Source of the DNA: Cystobacter ferrugineus
GTDB lineage: Bacteria > Myxococcota > Myxococcia > Myxococcales > Myxococcaceae
Length of the DNA: 64,000 nucleotides
Direction: 5' to 3'
Assembly: GCF_001887355.1 (NCBI RefSeq)
Contig: NZ_MPIN01000003.1
Location: forward strand, 441,939-505,938
In this document: piece by piece, positions 36,344-44,586 of the stretch
How the letters are laid out: each line of letters opens with the position of its first letter
How positions within the stretch are numbered: position 1 is the first letter of the stretch
The notes under the pieces: generated by a model
Database searches by the model: none
Seen by the model: only the letters and a program-made list of their open reading frames with translations
What the model was told of the DNA's origin: nothing
Translations under genes and position numbers: made by a program

Positions 36344-36460
36344 GAAAGCGCGGGTCTTGTGTCCGCACTGGACGGATGCCGGGCGAACAGGCACTCATCG
36401 GGTTGCACCAGGCCGCCCGGGGCGTCATAACCCGGGGCGGTTCCTTCGGAGTCCGCGAGC

Positions 36461-36904
36461 ATGTTCAACGTCGGTGCAGGCGAGCTGATCTTCATCTTGG
36501 TGGCGGCGTTGGTCGTGCTCGGCCCGCGGCAGTTGCCCGAGTTCGCTCGGGCCATCGGCAAGTTCGTGCGCGAGTTCCGCCGGCAGACGGATGACGTGCG
36601 CACGGTGGTGGAGCGCGAGTTCTACAAGATGGACCAGGAGTTCAACGACGAGCCGCGCCCCCCGGTGCCCATGGGCAAGCCCGCGGTGCTGCCCTCGCCG
36701 GTGCCGGCCGTGTCGCCCGAGTCCTTGTCCTCCCTTCCCGCGCCGGAGGCCTCGCCCGCCGCCACGGTGGCGCCCGTGCCGGTCCCGGGTGCCCTGGCCG
36801 CCTCGGCCTCCGCCGACTCCCCCGAACTGCCCGCCCCCTCTCCCGTTACCCCCGCCGAGCCGCCGCCCGGCACGGTGGTGCGGGACCCCTCCCAGGGCGG
36901 CTAG
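36461..36904 (+). CDS. tatB: Sec-independent translocase subunit TatB/TatA
   Basis: 147 residues. A single N-terminal membrane helix (AGELIFILVAALVVLGPRQLP) ends in the conserved Gly-Pro hinge, followed by an amphipathic helix (EFARAIGKFVREFRRQTDD) and a long, flexible Pro/Ala-rich tail (about 65-147). Glu at position 8 in place of the TatA polar Gln supports TatB. It forms the twin-arginine substrate receptor with TatC, whose gene follows 18 bp downstream. The extended tail is low in complexity and unlikely to be catalytic. Confidence 0.88.
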   Translation: MFNVGAGELIFILVAALVVLGPRQLPEFARAIGKFVREFRRQTDDVRTVVEREFYKMDQEFNDEPRPPVPMGKPAVLPSPVPAVSPESLSSLPAPEASPAATVAPVPVPGALAASASADSPELPAPSPVTPAEPPPGTVVRDPSQGG

Positions 36905-36922
36905 CCCCCGAGATTCGTACCC

Positions 36923-38152
36923 GTGGAAAATGACCTTCGGATGAGTTTGATGGAGCACCTGTCGGAGCTCCGTTCCCGCCTGCTCAAATGCATCGCCGCG
37001 GTGTTCGTCCTCGGGGCCGTGTCGCTCGTCTTCGCCCGGCCCATCTTCGGCCTGTTGATGACGCCGGTGCTGGACGCGCTGCCGCCCGATGGGCGCGCGC
37101 TCGTCTACACGTCGGGCATCGAGGAAATCAACGTCCTCATGAAGGTAGGTGTCTACTGCGGCATCTTCCTGACGACGCCCGTCATCCTCTGGCAGATCTG
37201 GGGCTTCGTGTCGCCAGGGCTCTACCCCGAGGAGCGCCGCTACGCCTCGCCGTTCGTCTTCCTGGGCACGCTCGCGTTCCTGCTGGGTGGGCTGTTCTGC
37301 TACTTCGCGGTGTTGCCCTCGATGTTCCAGTTCCTGCTCAACGAGGAGGAGAGCACGGCGACGGCGCAGCGGTTGGACGTGGGCCGGCTGCGCGCGGACG
37401 ACGCGCTGCGCTTTCTGAGCATCGGTGAGGCCGAGCGCGCGGGAAAGCTGGCCCAGGAGGCGAGCGTGGCGCTCAAGGCGGCCGGAGAAGGGGCGATGCC
37501 GGAGGCCACGCGCGAGCCCTCGGAGAAGGTGGAGGTGGAGGCGCGGTTGAGCGGACTGGGCCGGCTGGTGGACGCGGCGGCGCAGGGCTTCAACACGGTG
37601 CCGGCGCGCGTCGTGTTGCGGCAGACGGTGGAGAAGCGCGCGGAGGCGGTGGAGGCGTTCGCGAAGGAGGACTTCTCGGTCTCCAGCCGGGCCATGGACG
37701 AGGCGGCGAGCCTGCTGGCCGGCGTGGCGCCCTCCCGGGCCGAGGAGCTGGCGGGCCTGTGGCGCCTGGAGAAGGAGCTGGCGCTGGGCAAGGCGCGTCA
37801 CGTGGCCCAGTCGTGGACGCGGCCGATGCTCACCATGGAGGAGCAGTTGTCGCTGGTGCTGCTCTTGCTCCTGTCCTTCGGCATCATCTTCGAGCTGCCG
37901 CTGGTGATGGCGTTGCTGGGCGTGGTGGGCGTCATCAAGGCGGGCTTCCTCATCCGGTACCAGCGGCACGCGTTCGTCGTGTGCCTCATCCTGGCGGCGA
38001 TCCTCACCCCCACCGGTGACGTGGTGAACCTGTCGCTCATGGCCGGGCCCATGCTGCTCTGCTACGAGATGGGGGTGATCGCGGTGTGGATCATCGAGCG
38101 TCGGCGGGCGAAGAACGCGGCCGAGACAGGCATCACCCCGACGGGCGTCTGA
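36923..38152 (+). CDS. tatC: Sec-independent translocase subunit TatC with large insert
   Basis: 409 residues against about 250 for typical TatC. The N-terminal MSLMEHLSELRSRLLKC and the C-terminal half (FGIIFELPLVMALLGVVG, ILTPTGDVVNLSLMAGPML) are canonical, with six helices. Between TM3 and TM4 about 160 residues (140-300) are inserted, mostly charged helix (FLSIGEAERAGKLAQEASVA, FAKEDFSVSSRAMDEAASLL), placing them in the periplasmic P2 loop. TatC recognises twin-arginine signals of folded exported proteins. GTG 36923 is taken as start; ATG 36941, six codons later, is an alternative. Confidence 0.92.
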   Translation: MENDLRMSLMEHLSELRSRLLKCIAAVFVLGAVSLVFARPIFGLLMTPVLDALPPDGRALVYTSGIEEINVLMKVGVYCGIFLTTPVILWQIWGFVSPGLYPEERRYASPFVFLGTLAFLLGGLFCYFAVLPSMFQFLLNEEESTATAQRLDVGRLRADDALRFLSIGEAERAGKLAQEASVALKAAGEGAMPEATREPSEKVEVEARLSGLGRLVDAAAQGFNTVPARVVLRQTVEKRAEAVEAFAKEDFSVSSRAMDEAASLLAGVAPSRAEELAGLWRLEKELALGKARHVAQSWTRPMLTMEEQLSLVLLLLLSFGIIFELPLVMALLGVVGVIKAGFLIRYQRHAFVVCLILAAILTPTGDVVNLSLMAGPMLLCYEMGVIAVWIIERRRAKNAAETGITPTGV

Positions 38153-38206
38153 GCCGGGGTCCGGCGCCGGTGGCCGGGCCGCGGGGGGCGTGCTAGGCAC
38201 GGGGGC

Positions 38207-39292
38207 GTGTTGGTGACTCCCTCCCCCCGCCGCCGCCTGGCCAATGATCTGCGCTACCTGGTGGCGCTGCTGCGCCGCTTCCGCCCCACGGTGCTCATGG
38301 CGGTGGTCATCTTCGGCTTCATGCCCCTGGTGTACCGCTGGCGGCATGTGGGGGCGGACGGCCACGGGGTGAGCCTGGGCAAGGCGCTGCGGCACGTCTA
38401 CTTCCTGCTCTACGGGCAGCCCTCGCTGGATGTGGATGACACCTTGTTGATGGTGCTCGACATGGTGATTCCCCCGGTGGGCATCGCCGTGTTGGTGGAC
38501 GGCGTGGTGCGCTTCGCCTACCTCTTCTTCGCCAGGCACCGGCAGGACAAGGAGTGGTTCGAGGTGATCGCCGAGACGATGAAGGGCCACGTGGTGGTGT
38601 GCGGCGCGGGGCGCGTGGGCTACCGGGTGGTGTCGCAGCTCCGGGCCCTGGGCCGGGACGTGGTGGTGGTGGAGAAGCGCGAGGAAGCGGCCTTCGTGGC
38701 GGTGCTCCGCGACGAGCAGGTGCCGCTGCTCATCGACGACATCCGCAGCCAGCAGTGCCTGCCGCGCACCAACGTGAAGACGGCGGCGGCCATCGTCTGC
38801 GCCACGGATGATGACCTGGCCAACCTGAACATCGCGCTGGATGCCCGGAAGGTGAACCCGAACATCCGCGTGGTCATCCGGCTCTTCGATGACGACCTGG
38901 TGGCCAAGGTGCGCGACACCTTCAAGGCCGAGGCGCTGAGCAGCTCGTCGCTGGCGGCCCCCGCCATGGCGCTCGCGGCGTTGGATCCGCGCATCATCCA
39001 CTCGTTCCGCATCGGCACGCACCTGATGGTGGTGTCCGTCTTCGAGGCGCGCGAGAAGCTGCCGGGGATGACGCTCTCCGAGGTGCGCGACCGCTTCGGC
39101 GGCCTGGCCCTGTCCATGCGCCGGCACGGGGGAGGGGACGAGCGGCTGCATCCCCCCGGAAACACCCTCATCGAGCCGGGAGACCTGCTGACGCTGCAGG
39201 CCGAGTACGAGGACTACCGCAAGCTGCGCGACTTCACCCTGGAGGCCGAGGCCCCGGTGTTCGCGCCCCCTCGCCCCGAGTCCATGTCCTGA
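38207..39292 (+). CDS. RCK (TrkA-N/C) membrane protein, ion-channel-like
   Basis: 361 residues. Two or three hydrophobic segments in the first 105 residues (VLMAVVIFGFMPLVYRW; LMVLDMVIPPVGIAVLVDGV) resemble a two-helix potassium channel, then an RCK domain begins with VVVCGAGRVGYRVVSQL and continues through AAIVCATDDDLANLNIALDA; a C-terminal TrkA-C domain ends with NTLIEPGDLLTLQAEYEDY. The selectivity filter TVGYG is absent: the pore position reads YFLLYGQPSLDVDD. It is probably a ligand-gated cation channel relative with an altered pore. Start GTG; a GTGCTAG word lies at 38190, just upstream. Confidence 0.8.
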   Translation: MLVTPSPRRRLANDLRYLVALLRRFRPTVLMAVVIFGFMPLVYRWRHVGADGHGVSLGKALRHVYFLLYGQPSLDVDDTLLMVLDMVIPPVGIAVLVDGVVRFAYLFFARHRQDKEWFEVIAETMKGHVVVCGAGRVGYRVVSQLRALGRDVVVVEKREEAAFVAVLRDEQVPLLIDDIRSQQCLPRTNVKTAAAIVCATDDDLANLNIALDARKVNPNIRVVIRLFDDDLVAKVRDTFKAEALSSSSLAAPAMALAALDPRIIHSFRIGTHLMVVSVFEAREKLPGMTLSEVRDRFGGLALSMRRHGGGDERLHPPGNTLIEPGDLLTLQAEYEDYRKLRDFTLEAEAPVFAPPRPESMS

Positions 39293-39333
39293 ACCCGCCT
39301 CCGCCCCTCGTTCGACGCGTGGGCCGCCAAGGG

Positions 39334-39355
39334 GGTGGTGACTTCAGTCACCACC
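39334..39355 (+). terminator. Hairpin downstream of the RCK gene
   Basis: A perfect 9-bp stem, GGTGGTGAC/GTCACCACC, with a TTCA tetraloop lies 41 bp after the RCK stop. There is no T tract. It may also be a dyad operator for the calpain-like gene 148 bp downstream. Confidence 0.45.
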
Positions 39356-39502
39356 TGGGACAACTGTCATCAGGTGACGGCGGGGGGGAAAGGCGCTTCT
39401 CTCGAGACGTTCCCGAGGAAATCCGGGGTCTTCCCCGGCGGGGTGGGTTGGCCTCCTTCTTGCTGATGGACATGGCAACTCCCCTTTCTCCCGGATTCGC
39501 TC

Positions 39503-40528
39503 ATGCCCTCCGACGTCCGTCGTTCCGGAAGCAGTTCCGCCTATCTTTCTTCTTCCCGGACCCATGGCCATGCGCGCTCGTCGAGCAACTCTCCCTCGCG
39601 GGCCAGCAGTTCGAGTTCTTCTTCCCGGGCTTCCAACGTCTCCGCCGAGCCCTCCACCAGTGCCGCGGTTCATGACCAGTACGCCTCCTATCGGGAGGAA
39701 GACCGTCGCACGTTGAGCGACCCCTACGCCCAGCCCCAGTGGGGCTCCCCGTACTCGGGGCAGAATCCCTATGCGCAGGTCCAGAACCACACGCTGTATG
39801 GGCGTGGCGGTCCTCAGCCCAAGCATGTCAGACAGGGCAATCTCGGGGATTGCCACGTGCTGGCGTCACTGGCGGGCGTCGCCAGCGACCCCAACGCCAT
39901 CCAGCAAATGGTGCAGCCACATGGACCCGGTTCGTACCAGGTCAATCTTCACGACCCCAGGACCATGCAGCCGGTGCAAGTGCAGGTGGACAGCCAGCTC
40001 CCCGTGGGAATGGAGCCCAGCTTCCACACGTCCCAGAGACACAAGGTCATCTGGCCGCACATGGTTGAGAAGGGCTACGCCAAGGTTCACGACGCCAGCG
40101 AGTCCGTCTATCGGGGACAGGACACGAGTACTCGCCAGACCAGGGGGTACGGTGACCTGGAGGGAGGGACGGGCATCCACGCCATGCAGTCCTTCACGGG
40201 GCGGCCCGCGGATTATATGCCCATCCAGAATATGCCGGACCAGCAGCTCGTGAACCTCCTCAGCATGGCCAACACGCCGGGCGTCGCGGTGGTCGCCGGG
40301 TCCAACTACCATGAGACCGCCGGGATGAGTTCGAGAGTTGAAACCGCTCACGCCTACACCGTGACCGGTGTTCGGACTTCCAGCCGCACGGGCGAGGTCA
40401 TGGTCGAGTTGCGCAATCCACACGGAGGGGACCAGTACCCGCTCGTGGGCACCAGGAATGACACCTTCGAACTGCCGCTGAGAAAATTCCGGGCCTCTTT
40501 TGAATCCGTGACCTATCCGACCCGGTAG
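39503..40528 (+). CDS. Calpain-family (C2) cysteine protease
   Basis: 341 residues. The first 55 residues are Ser/Arg-rich and low in complexity. The catalytic block RQGNLGDCHVLASLAGVA (nucleophile Cys117, oxyanion Gln111) matches calpain QGxLGDCWFLAAL; the His appears in ETAHAYTVTGV (His283) and the Asn in ELRNPHG (Asn305), giving the complete Cys-His-Asn triad. No signal peptide or calcium-binding domain is seen. It should be a protease, perhaps exported by another route or acting inside the cell. The following DUF1810 gene is 55 bp downstream on the same strand. The usual Trp after the catalytic Cys is His. Confidence 0.82.
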   Translation: MPSDVRRSGSSSAYLSSSRTHGHARSSSNSPSRASSSSSSSRASNVSAEPSTSAAVHDQYASYREEDRRTLSDPYAQPQWGSPYSGQNPYAQVQNHTLYGRGGPQPKHVRQGNLGDCHVLASLAGVASDPNAIQQMVQPHGPGSYQVNLHDPRTMQPVQVQVDSQLPVGMEPSFHTSQRHKVIWPHMVEKGYAKVHDASESVYRGQDTSTRQTRGYGDLEGGTGIHAMQSFTGRPADYMPIQNMPDQQLVNLLSMANTPGVAVVAGSNYHETAGMSSRVETAHAYTVTGVRTSSRTGEVMVELRNPHGGDQYPLVGTRNDTFELPLRKFRASFESVTYPTR

Positions 40529-40583
40529 CCCCATTCGAGGCGAGGTCGTCGACCTTTTCCGCGTGCGCGCGTAGCGTCACGGC

Positions 40584-41012
40584 ATGAACGACGATCCCCA
40601 CGACCTCGCCCGCTTCGTGCGAGCCCAGGACGACGGTGGTACCTACGACCGGGCTCTCACGGAGCTGCGCCGCGGTCGCAAGACCTCGCATTGGATGTGG
40701 TTCGTGTTCCCGCAGATCGCCGGCCTCGGGCGCAGCTCCATGGCCCAGCGGTATGCGATCGCGTCCCTCGACGAGGCGCGGGCGTACCTCGCGCATCCGA
40801 CGCTGGGTCCGCGGCTCGTCGAGTGCGCGAGGGTCGTGGCCGGCACCTCCGCGCCCTCGGCGGAGGCGATCTTCGGCGACATCGACGCGCAGAAACTCCG
40901 GTCCTCGATGACGCTGTTCCTGCGTGCCGACCCGTCGCAACCGGTGTTCCAGCGGGTCCTCGACGCCTTCTTCGGCGGCAAGGCCGATGAGGCGACGGAC
41001 CGCCTGTTCTGA
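40584..41012 (+). CDS. DUF1810 family protein
   Basis: 142 residues, the full family length. Typical segments are LARFVRAQ, the HWMWFVFPQIAGLG block (about 35-48), AQRYAIASLDEARAYLAHP and SMTLFLRADP. The family has no established biochemical role; some database entries carry the name calpastatin, on weak grounds. It follows the calpain-like protease gene, so an operon is possible, which makes that name worth testing. It is probably cytosolic; there is no signal or membrane segment. Confidence 0.85.
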   Translation: MNDDPHDLARFVRAQDDGGTYDRALTELRRGRKTSHWMWFVFPQIAGLGRSSMAQRYAIASLDEARAYLAHPTLGPRLVECARVVAGTSAPSAEAIFGDIDAQKLRSSMTLFLRADPSQPVFQRVLDAFFGGKADEATDRLF

Positions 41013-41045
41013 CCCGGGCGTCGGCGGGGCGGAAGCCCCGTCACC

Positions 41046-41168
41046 TCATGCGCCGACCCAGACTCCGCTGTTCTTGATCTCCGCCTTCTTGAGGTCGGCG
41101 AAGGTCGCGTACTCCTTGGGCGCATCGTGGTTGTAGCTGTCGTAGCTGTACCACTTGCTGGAGTCTAC
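41046..41168 (-). pseudogene. 3'-end fragment of an unknown gene
   Basis: On the minus strand a frame ending in TGA at 41048-41046 reads VDSSKWYSYDSYNHDAPKEY followed by ATFADLKKAEIKNSGVWVGA. This is good protein-like sequence with no start codon and no matching upstream part: further upstream it dissolves into the leader of the ELWxxDGT gene. It looks like the carboxy-terminal remnant of a secreted enzyme, but I cannot name the family. Confidence 0.45.
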
Positions 41169-41297
41169 GCGTGCCCCCGTGATGTCAGATGTTGCCCCTA
41201 CGGTTACGTCCGTGCGCGCGCAGTGCGCACCCCGGGGGTGAGTGGCTCTCGTTTCGAGCGCCCGGCCGGAATGCCCGGGGTCGAGGGGAATCGACAG

Positions 41298-43997
41298 ATG
41301 ACATCGATGCGAGGGGTCGTGGGCTGTCTCGTCTCGGGACTGATGGCCTTGAGTGGTTGCGCGGATTCACCGGACGAGCCCGGGGGGAGCTCGAATCGTT
41401 GGGGGGAGGCCCGGAGCGCGCTGTCCGTGGGCACTCCCGAGCGGGTGCGTGACATCCGCTCACCCGTCTCCACTCCGTCCAACGACGGCAGCAGTCCGGG
41501 GGACGTCGTGAAGATCGGAAACACGTTCTTCTTCGCCGCCTCGGATGCCCGTCACGGCGAGGAGCTGTGGGCAAGCGATGGCACGCCCGCGGGCACCCAC
41601 CTGGTGCGGGACATCCATCCTGGTCCGGAGGGCTCCGGTATGAGGCAGTTCGCCGTCATGAATGGAGTCCTCTACTTCATCGCGTTTGACGGCGGCACGC
41701 GTGAGCAACTGTGGCGCAGTGACGGAACTCCCGAGGGCACCCGGCCCGTGGCCGAGCAGGGACCGATTGTGGATGGCGCCTCGTTCGCGGTCATGGGGGA
41801 CGCGCTCTACTTCGCTGGCGGCGAGGGCGAGGAGGTGAGCCTGTGGAAGACGGACGGGACGTCCGCTGGCACCGTATTGGTGAAGGACTTCGACCCGAAC
41901 GGCCCTTCCCAACTGCAGCGGCTCGTGCACGTGAACGGCACGCTCTATCTCGTGGCGCGTGACGGGGTCCACGGCAAGGAGTTGTGGATGAGCGACGGGA
42001 CCGAGGCCGGCACCACACTGGTGAAGGATCTCAACCCGGGCGGTGCCGACACGTGGTTCGAGCAGATGGTGGAGTTCAACGGCGCCCTCTTCTTCCTCGC
42101 GGAGGTACCGGGCCATGGCGCGGAGTTGTGGAAGACGGATGGCACCGAGGCGGGCACGGTGATGGTGAAGGACATCAACCCTGGCATCGATCCCTCGTTT
42201 CCCTACAACTTCCAGCCGGTGGGGAGCACGCTCTACTTCTCCGCGTATCACGGCGCCTTCGGCTACGAGTTGTGGAAGACGGATGGCACCGAGGCGGGCA
42301 CGGTGATGGTGAAGGACATCAACCCCGGTGCCGAGTTCTCCGAGCCGGGCAACCTGCAAGACTTCAAGGGGACGCTCTACTTCACCGCCACGGATGGCGT
42401 GTCGGGCCGGGAGCTGTGGAAGAGCGATGGTACCGAAGCGGGCACCGTGCGCGTCATCGACGTCCGCCCGGGCGCGGAGGATGGCATGTCCTCGAGCCTC
42501 ACCCAGGCCGGGGGGCGGCTGTACTTCGTCCCCCCCTTCTCCCTGTGGAGCACCACCGCCGAGCTGTGGACGAGTGATGGCACCGCCGCGGGCACGGTCG
42601 CGCTGCGCAATTTCTCCGTGGGGAGTGGCGGGTATCCCATCCGCCTCCCCGAGGACCCCGTCTCCGCGGACACCCTCTTCTTCTCCGCGAACGACGGCGT
42701 CCATGGCCTCGAGCTGTGGAAGACGGATGGGACGCTGCCGGGCACCGTCCTCGTCGTGGACGTCAACCCGCCAGACCGTGGCAGCGCGCCCCGGTTCCTG
42801 ATGGACGTGAACGGGACGACGTACTTCGTGGCCACCGGGGACAGCGGTACCGGGTTGTGGAAGAGCGACGGCACCGAGGCGGGCACCGTGCGGGTGAAGG
42901 AAGGCTTCTCCGCCCCCTTCCGCGAGCTGCGGGCAGTGGGCAACGCGCTCTTCTTCTCCTTGCAGTCCAGCTCCGTCTTCGAGCTGTGGTGGAGCGATGG
43001 AACGGAGGCGGGGACCCGGCGCATCAAGCCGAGACCCGGTTGGTCCTGGAGCCCATCGTGGAACCTGACCGAGGTGAACGGGATGCTCTACTTCACCAGC
43101 AGTGCAGGTGGGGGCGGGAGCGAGCTGTGGAAGAGCGACGGCACCGAGGCGGGCACCGTGCAGGTGAAGGACATCCGGCCAGGTTCCTCGAGCAGCTTGC
43201 CTCAGAACCTCGTGAACGTGGGCGGGACGCTCTACTTCACCGCCGACGATGGAGTGAACGGGCTCGAGCTGTGGAAGAGCGATGGAACGGAGGCGGGCAC
43301 CCGGCTCGTCGCGGACATGGTGCCGGGCCCGGGCTCCTCCTCCCCGTCCCTGCTGACGGTGGTGGAGGGGCACCTCTTCTTCACCGCGAGCGACGAAGAG
43401 TTCCAGCGGGAGATGTGGACGCTGGATGCCTCGGGTGCGCCTCGGCGCATTCCCGTGTCCGCTCCGGGGGCGAGCGGCTCCTGGCCGGAGATGTTGACCG
43501 GGGTGGGCAACACCCTCTTCTTCGTCACCAACACCTTCACCACCCTCGAACTCTGGAAGTACGACGGGATGTCCGAGGGCGCCACCCTGGTGTCCCGGGG
43601 CCGCTTCGAAGCCATCTACTCCCTGGCGGCCGTGGGCAACACGCTCTGCTTCAGCGCGAGGGAGGCGGAGTCCGGTACCGAGCTGTGGTGCTCGGATGGC
43701 ACGGACGCGGGGACGCACCGGGTGAAGGACATCCTTCCTGGCCCGCTGGGAGGCGTGGAGCGCACCCCGCTGCTCGGGCTGCCCGAGGGGCTGCTGTTCT
43801 TCCGCGCGTCGGATGGGGTGCACGGCTCGGAGTTGTGGGTGACGGATGGCACCACGGCGGGCACCCGCATGGTGGGGGATATCGCCCCGGGGACCCGCTC
43901 CTCGGATCCCCGCGAACTCACGCGCAGCGGTCAGCACCTCTTCTTCCGCGCGGACGACGGCACCCAGGGCGCCGAGCCGTGGCGCGTCCCGCTGTAA
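41298..43997 (+). CDS. ELWxxDGT-repeat lipoprotein
   Basis: 899 residues. A lipoprotein signal peptide ends in LMALSGC, so it is an envelope or surface protein. The body consists of about 17 tandem units of roughly 48 residues with the core ELWxxDGTxxGTxxVKDI and LYFxAxDG, the TIGRFAM ELWxxDGT repeat, which should form beta-propeller blades. Two adjacent units near 42.1-42.3 kb share 59 identical bases, a sign of recent duplication. Start ATG 41298 follows GAGGGGA; earlier starts do not give a signal peptide. The function of these proteins is unknown; adhesion or substrate binding is a guess. Confidence 0.88.
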   Translation: MTSMRGVVGCLVSGLMALSGCADSPDEPGGSSNRWGEARSALSVGTPERVRDIRSPVSTPSNDGSSPGDVVKIGNTFFFAASDARHGEELWASDGTPAGTHLVRDIHPGPEGSGMRQFAVMNGVLYFIAFDGGTREQLWRSDGTPEGTRPVAEQGPIVDGASFAVMGDALYFAGGEGEEVSLWKTDGTSAGTVLVKDFDPNGPSQLQRLVHVNGTLYLVARDGVHGKELWMSDGTEAGTTLVKDLNPGGADTWFEQMVEFNGALFFLAEVPGHGAELWKTDGTEAGTVMVKDINPGIDPSFPYNFQPVGSTLYFSAYHGAFGYELWKTDGTEAGTVMVKDINPGAEFSEPGNLQDFKGTLYFTATDGVSGRELWKSDGTEAGTVRVIDVRPGAEDGMSSSLTQAGGRLYFVPPFSLWSTTAELWTSDGTAAGTVALRNFSVGSGGYPIRLPEDPVSADTLFFSANDGVHGLELWKTDGTLPGTVLVVDVNPPDRGSAPRFLMDVNGTTYFVATGDSGTGLWKSDGTEAGTVRVKEGFSAPFRELRAVGNALFFSLQSSSVFELWWSDGTEAGTRRIKPRPGWSWSPSWNLTEVNGMLYFTSSAGGGGSELWKSDGTEAGTVQVKDIRPGSSSSLPQNLVNVGGTLYFTADDGVNGLELWKSDGTEAGTRLVADMVPGPGSSSPSLLTVVEGHLFFTASDEEFQREMWTLDASGAPRRIPVSAPGASGSWPEMLTGVGNTLFFVTNTFTTLELWKYDGMSEGATLVSRGRFEAIYSLAAVGNTLCFSAREAESGTELWCSDGTDAGTHRVKDILPGPLGGVERTPLLGLPEGLLFFRASDGVHGSELWVTDGTTAGTRMVGDIAPGTRSSDPRELTRSGQHLFFRADDGTQGAEPWRVPL

Positions 43998-44015
43998 CGC
44001 CCTGACGTCTGGCCC

Positions 44016-44053
44016 GGGCGCCGGCATCCAGGAGTCGTTGGATGCCGGCGCCC
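44016..44053 (+). terminator. Perfect 14-bp hairpin after ELWxxDGT gene
   Basis: GGGCGCCGGCATCC pairs with GGATGCCGGCGCCC around a 10-nt loop, starting 18 bp after the stop. It is very stable; the T tract is absent. Confidence 0.6.
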
Positions 44054-44164
44054 GCCTTGGAGACTCTGCTGAACGTTTCACCCTGGAAGGACTTGAACGG
44101 CAGGCTCGAGCTGGATCAGCCTCTCCACCGTTTTCGACCACACCTGTTTTGAAGCGGAGGCTTC

Positions 44165-44524
44165 ATGAGCTACGTCGATGGCTTCGTCGTGCCCGTGCCC
44201 AAGGACAACGTGCAGGCCTATCGCCGCCTGGCCCAGAAGGCGGGGAAGATCTGGAAGGAGCATGGTGCGCTCGCGTACGTCGAATGTGTCGGCGATGACG
44301 TGAAACCGGGAAAGCGCACGTCGTTCCCTCAGAGTGTCAAGCTCAAGCCAGACGAGACCGTGATGTTCTCGTGGATTGTCTTCAAGTCGCGCGCGCATCG
44401 CGATCGCGTCAACAAGAAGGTCATGGAAGATCCGCGGCTGGCCGACATGATGAAGTCGAAGGACAATCCCTTCGACGCCAGGCGGATGATCTTCGGCGGC
44501 TTCAAGACACTGGTCCAGCTCTGA
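44165..44524 (+). CDS. DUF1428 family protein
   Basis: 119 residues, the family length. MSYVDGFVVPVPKDNVQAYR at the start, then HGALAYVECVGDDV, MFSWIVFKSRAHRDRVNKKV and a closing RMIFGGFKTLV are typical of DUF1428 (E. coli YbaA group), a ferredoxin-like alpha/beta dimer with unknown function. It stands alone between a terminator and a convergent cupin gene. Confidence 0.9.
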   Translation: MSYVDGFVVPVPKDNVQAYRRLAQKAGKIWKEHGALAYVECVGDDVKPGKRTSFPQSVKLKPDETVMFSWIVFKSRAHRDRVNKKVMEDPRLADMMKSKDNPFDARRMIFGGFKTLVQL

Positions 44525-44539
44525 GTGGTTTCCGGTGGG

Positions 44540-44571
44540 ACCCCGCGAGAGGCGGCTTGCCCTCGCGGGGT
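44540..44571. terminator. Convergent terminator between DUF1428 and cupin genes
   Basis: A 10-bp stem, ACCCCGCGAG/CTCGCGGGGT, with a 12-nt loop that can itself pair (GGC/GCC) lies between two convergent stops, 15 bp from each. It probably works in both directions. Confidence 0.65.
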
Positions 44572-44586
44572 GCATTTCCCTCGCTG

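Noticed and set aside
36425-39151. 908-codon minus-strand frame opposite tatB, tatC and the RCK gene
   Set aside because: It is a shadow of three genes with clear family motifs; the sequence is His/Arg/Gln-rich and has no recognisable domain.
41460-44141. 893-codon minus-strand frame opposite the ELWxxDGT gene
   Set aside because: Its periodicity only mirrors the sense-strand repeats; there is no family signature of its own.
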